This document shows, piece by piece, positions 17,064 to 24,300 of a stretch of 64,000 nucleotides of DNA. The translations under genes and the position numbers were made by a program. Within the stretch, counting starts at the first letter, position 1. Each line of letters opens with the position of its first letter. The stretch is from a virus. The stretch is taken from the IMG/VR virus record IMGVR_UViG_3300020430_000008, positions 1 to 64,000 of that record, one strand, 5' to 3'. The notes under the pieces are model-generated. The model worked only from the letters and a program-made list of their open reading frames with translations, had not been told where the DNA came from and did no database searches.

Positions 17064-18353
17064 CTAAAATACGAAGATCGACAATGGGATCTTCTTTTGA
17101 ATGTTATTAACCTGATCAACTTTCTCTGCATCGCCAGTCATCATAGCATTATATGTCAACTCATCGAGCAATTCTTTCAGTTCTGTTCTCAAGCCTTCCT
17201 GCTCTTCCTTCGCTTGGGTTAGCAAAGCATCGCCATTGAGCGAAACAGCCTCGCCGGGAATCGGAATCTGAGCGAACTTGCTTCGGACTTGCCCCAATGT
17301 CTCTTTCGAGAGCGAAAGTGCGAATCTTCTAATCCACTGCTTACCAATCGAGTTGATACTGTTATAAGGCACGTTTTGGAACGGCACATTATTAAGGTTA
17401 TTTACACCGTCGATTCCGATATCTGCTGAGCCACTTGTTTCCCATGGTTCAGTAGGTAGCGAGAACGTAACCCAGAAATATTTGGGACTTGACGATACTG
17501 GCTTGGGGTACAATCTTAGCTTGTTCGCTTTAAGTTCAAACGAGTAGTGCGAGTTGCGCGTATAAATTGAATCCTCAAACGCCATTGACTGTGCTTTGTT
17601 CTGCCACGCTGGGATAACCTCAAATGTTGAGTCATCTGAGTATTGTCCGTAGTTGGACAAGTTGCCCACCGTGTTCAGTCCACCGTAATAGCCGTAGAAT
17701 CTCCACATTGCGTGCGGTGTCTTGTAAAAAACCTTTTTAATCAGCAGCTTCTTGTTTCCGACAAGCCCTGCAAAATCCACGGCATCGCCATTGGCACCCG
17801 TACCAGTGCTAGCAGCTTCTTGAATGATTGCGTCAAGGTCGTAATCTTGCTGATTTGTAACTGTTTTGATGGAAGCCGAATACTCGACAACGTTTCCACC
17901 AACGCCGGCATCCTGAGCCATACCCTCAGCGACTCGGCGTGCATATGCGAACTCGAATCGTGGGTATTTCAGCGATAAACCGCCTGCCCCGCTAAGACTG
18001 GACGAAAGCACGCCCGCCTTGAGTTCACCATCGTGATCAAATGTGCCCGTCATAGAGCCAAGATAGTCAGAAAGTGTGTTCTTGGCTTGATGCGAGTTAA
18101 TAATATAGGAATATTCTAGAACGGCTTCTTCATACGCTGCATATACGTTAGCATTAGTAAGCTCGATGTCCAACACATCACCACCAAGCTTCTTATATGT
18201 GTATGCTACTTGGTCGGCGGCTCCAGAAATAAAATCTGTGTTGGAGGTGTAGATGCCATACGGCAATGAAGCAGTAACATCATCAGTCGATCCTGTCGAT
18301 GATAAGATTACTTTGCTTAGGTTGCTTTTTGGCGTTAAATTGGGATGGCTCAT
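17064..18353 (-). CDS. Neck protein, T4 gp13-like
   Basis: The 429-residue product has an early helix with VYAAYEEAVLEYSYIINSHQ near residue 70, a long beta-rich middle, and a C-terminal helical region SIGKQWIRRFALSLSKETLG followed by VRSKFAQIPIPGEAVSLNGD and a Glu/Lys-rich helix. These features match the gp13-type head completion (neck) proteins I know from T4-like marine phages. T4 gp13 is 309 residues. It is the first gene after the major capsid gene, separated by a strong terminator, and precedes the gp14-like gene by nine bases. The ribosome site is GACGGAGGATATAATGA immediately before the ATG. Confidence 0.65.
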   Translation of the reverse strand: MSHPNLTPKSNLSKVILSSTGSTDDVTASLPYGIYTSNTDFISGAADQVAYTYKKLGGDVLDIELTNANVYAAYEEAVLEYSYIINSHQAKNTLSDYLGSMTGTFDHDGELKAGVLSSSLSGAGGLSLKYPRFEFAYARRVAEGMAQDAGVGGNVVEYSASIKTVTNQQDYDLDAIIQEAASTGTGANGDAVDFAGLVGNKKLLIKKVFYKTPHAMWRFYGYYGGLNTVGNLSNYGQYSDDSTFEVIPAWQNKAQSMAFEDSIYTRNSHYSFELKANKLRLYPKPVSSSPKYFWVTFSLPTEPWETSGSADIGIDGVNNLNNVPFQNVPYNSINSIGKQWIRRFALSLSKETLGQVRSKFAQIPIPGEAVSLNGDALLTQAKEEQEGLRTELKELLDELTYNAMMTGDAEKVDQVNNIQKKIPLSIFVF

Positions 18354-18384
18354 TCATTATATCCTCCGTCAATCGTAATTAGTT

Positions 18385-18396
18385 TCGCACAAACAA
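18385..18396 (-). repeat. 12-base element TTGTTTGTGCGA upstream of the gp13-like gene
   Basis: Second copy of the element at 11823-11834. It begins in the T-tail of the capsid gene terminator and ends about 31 bases before the start codon, nearly the same spacing as the copy before the sheath gene. Confidence 0.4.
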
Positions 18397-18426
18397 AAAC
18401 TCCCATCTGAACTTGCCAGATGGGAG
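18392..18426 (-). terminator. Strong intrinsic terminator after the major capsid gene
   Basis: CTCCCATCTG and CAGATGGGAG form a perfect 10-bp stem around a 7-base loop (plus-strand arms 18400-18409 and 18417-18426), followed on the minus strand by TTTTTGTTT. Its place right behind the capsid gene would isolate the high-level capsid transcript from the neck genes. Confidence 0.93.
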
Positions 18427-18453
18427 CTTTATTGCTTTTGGAGGTTTTAGTTA

Positions 18454-20193
18454 TTAAGCCCCAGACTCACCAAGAAGTCCTCGGACAATAACAAGACCGT
18501 ACATATCAGGACGCACCATCTTCTTAGCGTAGCGAGTCATGACACCCTTGCGTGGCACGAAGTCCTCGACACCAAAGATGGTGGGAGTAACTTGCAGTGG
18601 CACATAAGGAGCGTATACATAACCGCTCTCTAAGAAAGATCCACCCTTACGACCAACGAGGACGACGTTTCTTGGGAAGTAAGGATCGACATAAACGTCC
18701 CACTTCTTGGAAATGCTTCCAACGTTAACCGCTCCGACTTGACCCTTAGAGTCGTCGGCGGTGATCTTTGCGCGGAATCCACTAGTGAACTCAAGAATGT
18801 TGGCAACTTCTGGTCCGCAGACGATGAAGTTAGCGCCACCACGCAGAGTCTTGCGGTGGATTTGAGCCGACACGTCGTTGATAGTCTCAACCAAAGTCTC
18901 ATACCACTCACTGACAGTACCAGTGAAGTCGGGAGCCTTGGCAGATGCACCAATCTCAGCGCCAGTTGTACGCTTCACGAACAGACCGGGAGAGCGCGAC
19001 CAGTAGTAAGTACCGGCAGATGCACCCTTGATGAGATCTTCGACGATCTCGCGGTCAATCTCAAGAGCAATTTGCTCAGAGAGAATAGAGGTAAGCTCGA
19101 CCTCGGCGTCAAGGTTGTGATAGGCGTTAAGATCCTGTCCCAACTCTGGCGTCCACTTAGCCTTAAGCTTCTTCGTAACGGCGGTAACGCTGATCGAATC
19201 GACCTTAATGTCGATCTCGGCAATACCTTCGTTTGCCTCCAGACCCCAATCATCAGTACCAACAACAGCGCCGAGTGCTTGGTTAGAACCAGCGGCTGCA
19301 GTGCCAGTGAAGTCGTCAACAAGAGGGAAGGTTACCGTAGTGGTACCGTCACCTGTGCCGGGAGCCAAGCTGCTGAAAGATGCGGTCGCGTGGAACACAA
19401 CTTCAAGAATGGAACCGGACGCCTTAGAAAGACGACGTACTTGAGTAGAACCAGAAGGAGTTGAAGCACCAACTACGTTGGGTGGCTCAACCTTAATGGC
19501 TACGGGGTTTTGGTTGCTACCATCAAGACCCATCTGCTCACGCTGAGTGTCAGTGAGAGTCAGGTGAAGAACCTGTGCGTAAGTTCCTGCCGCAAGGTCA
19601 GGATCGAAACGAAGGTACTTGTCGGTAGCGTCGGCAGCACCGACCTCGAACACACCCTCACCAGAGTCAAGAACCTTCGCGATTGCGAGGCTGATAGAGC
19701 CTGTGGGAGAGCTAGAACCTTGGTTCATGGCGTAGAATGACTTCTCGCCGTGACGAGTAACATTGTCATCATCGATGGAAACACCACCAGTGATTTCTTG
19801 ACCGACAACATTGCCGCCGTAAAGCGACTCTTCTGCAGCAGCGTTAAGCTTAGCAGAGGTATGTTGGAAATCAAGGAAGAAAATGAGTCCACTTGGGAGA
19901 CTCATAGGCTGAACGGACACGAGGTCGTTCGCGATGAGGGAACCGAATACACGACGCACGATGGGGAATGCAACAGCGGCAAATCCTTCAACGTCACCAC
20001 CAGCCATGGTGGATGCCTCACGAAGTAGCTCCTTGGCTTGGTTCTCAAGAAGGCGAGCCATGGTATCCTTGGTTCGACTGTTCTCAAGACCCTCAAGAAG
20101 ACCAGTGCGCTCCCACTTATCAAGCAGAGCAGCGCCTTCCTTCGACACATCGCGAGCAACAATTCCTTCGGTCAACTTATTAATAATAGACAT
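18454..20193 (-). CDS. Major capsid protein, T4 gp23-like
   Basis: The 579-residue protein shows the gp23 signature FPIVRRVFGSLIANDLVSVQ at about residues 76-95 followed by PMSLPSGLIFFLDF, then an HK97-type capsid core with KLKAKWTPELGQDLNAYHNLD and a C-terminus with YAKKMVRPDMYGLVIVRGLL. The first 59 residues are helical and would act as the delta domain; L57-R58-E59 before A60 fits the (L/I)xE cleavage rule of the T4 prohead protease, whose homologue is encoded at 28544. The scaffold gene is immediately upstream and a strong terminator follows, both as expected for the most abundant virion protein. T4 gp23 is 521 residues; the extra length lies in the central surface part. Confidence 0.92.
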   Translation of the reverse strand: MSIINKLTEGIVARDVSKEGAALLDKWERTGLLEGLENSRTKDTMARLLENQAKELLREASTMAGGDVEGFAAVAFPIVRRVFGSLIANDLVSVQPMSLPSGLIFFLDFQHTSAKLNAAAEESLYGGNVVGQEITGGVSIDDDNVTRHGEKSFYAMNQGSSSPTGSISLAIAKVLDSGEGVFEVGAADATDKYLRFDPDLAAGTYAQVLHLTLTDTQREQMGLDGSNQNPVAIKVEPPNVVGASTPSGSTQVRRLSKASGSILEVVFHATASFSSLAPGTGDGTTTVTFPLVDDFTGTAAAGSNQALGAVVGTDDWGLEANEGIAEIDIKVDSISVTAVTKKLKAKWTPELGQDLNAYHNLDAEVELTSILSEQIALEIDREIVEDLIKGASAGTYYWSRSPGLFVKRTTGAEIGASAKAPDFTGTVSEWYETLVETINDVSAQIHRKTLRGGANFIVCGPEVANILEFTSGFRAKITADDSKGQVGAVNVGSISKKWDVYVDPYFPRNVVLVGRKGGSFLESGYVYAPYVPLQVTPTIFGVEDFVPRKGVMTRYAKKMVRPDMYGLVIVRGLLGESGA

Positions 20194-20218
20194 TTTAAAT
20201 TGTTCTCCTTGTTTTGTC

Positions 20219-21259
20219 TTATTTGATTCCAGCTAGTCTTTGCATACGGTTTACCGCATGTTCAGAACCAACTGTCTTTTGGGTTTTGCGTCTTGGTAAA
20301 GTGGTAGACTTTCTACTAATGGCTTCGCTAAGTGATTCTGGACCGCGCTTTGTCGGAGCGGATCCCACTGTGCTTTGAAGAGTTTCATAAATAACCTTCA
20401 CTTCCTCGACAGTACGTGAGTTAGACAGTGCTTCGACAATCTTATTCTTTTGTCGCTCATTCAAGGAGACACTATTCAATACACGATTTGTATAGACGAG
20501 CTTTGCGTTGGAGAGATTGACTTCCTCAAGGTTGTCCTTCATCTTCATTGCAATGCTCTTCAATTCATTGTATTCTTCGGCAAGCTTCTTCTTATCGGCT
20601 GTCAGTGCAGCAACTTGCTCTTCTAAATCTTTCTTTGATTTGCGCATGCCGTCAAGTTCTTCTTCAAGATCTGAATCGACCTCTTTCGCTGCTTCCATTT
20701 CAGAAGCTTCCTCGACTTCTCTGCGAGTGGCATCACCGGGATGCCCGTTGGGAACGACCTCAATATCCACAGTGGTCTTGACTTCTTCTGTCAACTCCTG
20801 CAGGATAGCTGCCAACTGTTCCTCAGTTAAATCAATACTTTCCTCTTCCTCGCCCTCTTCGAGTGCCATCATAGCGTCCTCGCGGGGCTCTTGGGCTACG
20901 GCACCCATGCCGCCAGCTTCTTCTTCGGCTGCAACAGCAGCGGCAAGCTGGTCTAAATCAAGCTCAATCTTCTCTTCCTCGTCGGGGCAGGGACAAAGCT
21001 TCTCTCCCTCGGCATAAGATGGGGGAGCGTCTAAATCAGAAACTGCTGCTTCCTCATCGCCACCCATGGGGTTCTCTACACCGGGCTCTTCTGGCTCCAG
21101 ACCAAGCTCTTCATCCTCGGGTGCCTCGTTCAACAGGCGATCCACAGCGTCCTTGATTTCTGGTGCGTATTTCTCAAGAATTTGAGTTTCGGCATTCTTC
21201 AAGGCAGCTTCCTTAAGAGCCGCTGCATCGACGATAGCCTGTTCAAGCATACTAGACAT
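20219..21259 (-). CDS. Prohead core scaffold protein, T4 gp22-like
   Basis: The chosen start at 21259 (MSSMLEQAIVDAAALKEAAL) has GAGAGG seven bases upstream, unlike the in-frame codon at 21274. The 346-residue protein is highly acidic between residues 45 and 185 and forms a coiled coil from about 190 to 265. The C-terminal part carries NRVLNSVSLNERQKNKIVEA and a terminal NRMQRLAGIK, which I recognise as the conserved end of gp22 scaffolds. In T4, gp22 fills the prohead and is degraded by the gp21 protease before DNA packaging. The acidic stretch offers many (L/I)xE sites. The gene is directly upstream of the capsid gene, the T4 order. Confidence 0.85.
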   Translation of the reverse strand: MSSMLEQAIVDAAALKEAALKNAETQILEKYAPEIKDAVDRLLNEAPEDEELGLEPEEPGVENPMGGDEEAAVSDLDAPPSYAEGEKLCPCPDEEEKIELDLDQLAAAVAAEEEAGGMGAVAQEPREDAMMALEEGEEEESIDLTEEQLAAILQELTEEVKTTVDIEVVPNGHPGDATRREVEEASEMEAAKEVDSDLEEELDGMRKSKKDLEEQVAALTADKKKLAEEYNELKSIAMKMKDNLEEVNLSNAKLVYTNRVLNSVSLNERQKNKIVEALSNSRTVEEVKVIYETLQSTVGSAPTKRGPESLSEAISRKSTTLPRRKTQKTVGSEHAVNRMQRLAGIK

Positions 21260-21305
21260 TAATAATCCTCTCAATTAGAATAGGAAATAGATACGGTTTT
21301 CCAAT

Positions 21306-21314
21306 AATAAGTAG
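21306..21314 (-). promoter_or_regulatory. Variant of the ACTATTTAT motif (ACTACTTAT) upstream of the scaffold gene
   Basis: One mismatch from the motif, 46 bases before the scaffold ATG; the flank TTATTATTGGAAA matches the flank of the copy at 8732 (TTATTATTGAAA). It lies in the 100-base gap between fibre and scaffold genes, where no terminator hairpin is evident. Confidence 0.35.
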
Positions 21315-21359
21315 TTCGTTCATTAGCAAAGTGCCAATTTTCTATTTTCGTGTAAAGGG

Positions 21360-24300
21360 CTATCCGCAGTTGTATGTACAAGCTGCAAGATATCTCTTGT
21401 AAGTCACTCCGTCGTGCTCAATCGTATCCGTTACCGAAGCCCAGTCGATTGTTTCAACACACTTCGCAACAGTATAGCTGTGTAGCAGATCATCAGCCTG
21501 CTTTCCACCGTAACCGGGTACAACAGTCGAGCAAATGTAATCGCCTCTCTCGACTTCTCCATTCTTGTTGGTTACCCACACAAGACCTTCGCCAGTTGAG
21601 TTGACAACGATGGGAGTTTCGTTTTCGCCAACATTTTCAGGCGCATGGTATCCACCATAGAAGTAGTCGTCAGTATCGTCGCTGGTTTCAATACGACTCA
21701 AGACGCCAAACACTGCCTTGTCATTGTCAGTTGATGCAACAGATACTTTTGGAAGTCCTGTGCTGACTGTTGACTCATTCTTCATCCAAATTTCTCCCGT
21801 AGAAGATACGATAAGCCCGACCACAAGACTGCCGATAGGATCTGCAGTGACTGTCGGGTGGCGACCAGTGAACGCATCCAAGTAGGATACGCCGTTTGAT
21901 CCATCGCCAATGATTTTTCCAACAGCGGCGGTGGCACTTCTCATTTGCAGGAAGCAATGACCAGAATCAATGTCGCCTGTTGAATCATTAACCTTAAGGC
22001 GAAGAACGTCGGCTTGGTTTCCGGTCGCTGCGTTCTCAAAGATACCGACAAAACTGCTAGCCTGTGTAGCTGCTACGTGCAATTTGTGATCTGGACTGTC
22101 AGTTCCGATACCGACGTTGCCCTGAACGACCATGCCACCCGTTGGTGCTGTGGAGCTTCCTGCGTAAGATGAGCCGATCGCAACAGCGCCATTAATATCG
22201 AGCAGGTTAGCGGGCGCATCCTCGCTGATACCAATGCGGGCTTCGCCGGAGATACCAGTAATATACAAGACCTCATCTATAGAGGTGCTGCCGTCAACAC
22301 CAACGGCAAACTTCATCATTGTACCCAGCGATGAGTTGTAGGTCCATGCTGCCTCATCGCCCTCGACAAGAATGTAAGCCGTTTGTGCGGGATTGCCGGC
22401 AATGCCGTCTGTCTCCGTACCGTACCAGCGGATTGAACCAATGTTCCCGCCATTAGAGATGGTTCCACCGGGTCCATAAAGCGCAAGCTTTGTTTCGCCA
22501 GTCTTGCTGGCTAGACTCAACTGGGCAGTGTTCGATTGAATAACAACATCGTTGTCGATGTAGCCGTCGTTGTCAAACGAAAGTACAGTATTTCCTGTGT
22601 TGCTCTTAATATCATTACCAGCCACCGTCAGATCGCCGATGATAGTAACATCTCCATCAAAATGAGCCCAAGAGCCAACCAAGAGAGAACCAGACTTAGC
22701 AATTGAAATACCGCCGTTGTCATAGCCGTCAACAATCAGAACTTGTTCATTGTTATCAGCACCGTCAATAAAGAATGCGTTTTGCTTTCCGTTTGATTCA
22801 ATACGGAAATTGGCAGAGTTGCTGCCCTCGTTAAAGACAACGCTATTCTGCGAAAGCTCAAGTAATGGTTGTGTGTTGTTACCTGCATGAAGGCTCATTG
22901 TGTTAGGCGTGAACTTGATCGCTGTGTCAACATCACTAACGTGTACAATGTTGCCTTTGATTGCGAGATCTGCAAACGTAGCAGAACCACTAGGAGTGAT
23001 GTTCCAACCTTCTGTGGTTCCTGCCGCCTCATAGCCTCTAAGTGTTTGTTCCTCGTCGATCATGATGGCTCTGACAGCTTCGGGTGCATCTTGACCCGCT
23101 GTCTTGAACACCAATGTTGTGTCGTTTCTGTCGGATGCGTGCGTGAATGATGCCGAAGCTTCTACGGAAGCCAACAAGTTTGCGGAATCTCCACCGCCTG
23201 CATCAGAACCCATGAAGTGGAGAGCGCCAATTGGATCTGCGTTCGCAACAGTACCGTCGCCGCCCTTTAAGATCAGGATTGCTTGCTGATTGTCGCCGTT
23301 GTTTAGATTCTCGATTCTAAGTCCCGTGTCTGGGATGTGCTGTAGTTTGATCTCGGCGTCAGTGCCCCACTCAATGAACGCGCCATCGTTAGTGTATGTT
23401 GACGCTGCCGTGTCAATCTTGATATTGTTGTTCGTGTCAAGCACAAGATAGCTGCCCGGTCCAGCGGCTGAGCCGCTCAGGGTCGCACCTGCACCAAGTG
23501 TTACCGAACCAGATACCTTGAGATCTCCAGATGTTCTAAGCTCTGTGCTAGAGTAGTGCGGATCCGAACCTGACATGTCTGGAGTTGTACCGTCAGACCA
23601 TGCGACCTTTCCACCGAGAGCGTCCCATGAAAGATACTGACCGTCACTCGGAGTGTCGTCACCAATCTTAGTAACCTTTCCGTTTCTTCCGAACGTCATA
23701 GCAACATCAGCACCCAAACCATCGTCAACTGAAAGGTTGACGGTGCCGGCTGAGGGCGAAACATTGAACTTGATTCCTGCTCCGTCAAGAGTCAACCCAA
23801 GCCCACCAATATGTGCGCCACCTTGAGCACTCAAAGTGCTGGAACCAGAGATGCTTTGCGCCTCAAAAGAACCGGTGACTTGGTGTGTGTGTCCATTCGC
23901 AGAACCAAGAATACTAGAGCCTGATGCGAGCAATCCGCCATCAGAAATAAGATTACTGGTTGCTTTGACATCCTTGAAGTACAGATCCTTAGAACCTGTC
24001 ACCGATGTAAGACCACCTGTGATAGATGCTGCATTTGATACGATGATTGCCTTGTCACCCTCTACAGTACCGGCTGTGCCCACATCTGTCTTGGTGTAAG
24101 TCTTGATGCGGCTCATCTCAGCCTTGCGATTGGTGCCGTTAGCGCCGTCATCAACAATAATAAGGTCGGAATCAGCTAAGGCTGCGCCGATGTCATTAGC
24201 GCCGTCAATCTCAAGAGCAGAAAGAGCAACCTTGCCTGCGGTTGAGATTGTGTTCAACTTGCTGTCGTCAATCGAACCTGCGAGCATACTGTTCTCAACA

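Noticed and set aside
21260-21328. A 23-codon minus-strand frame upstream of the scaffold gene.
   Set aside because: No ribosome site, and it would end inside the scaffold start region; the gap is better read as regulatory.
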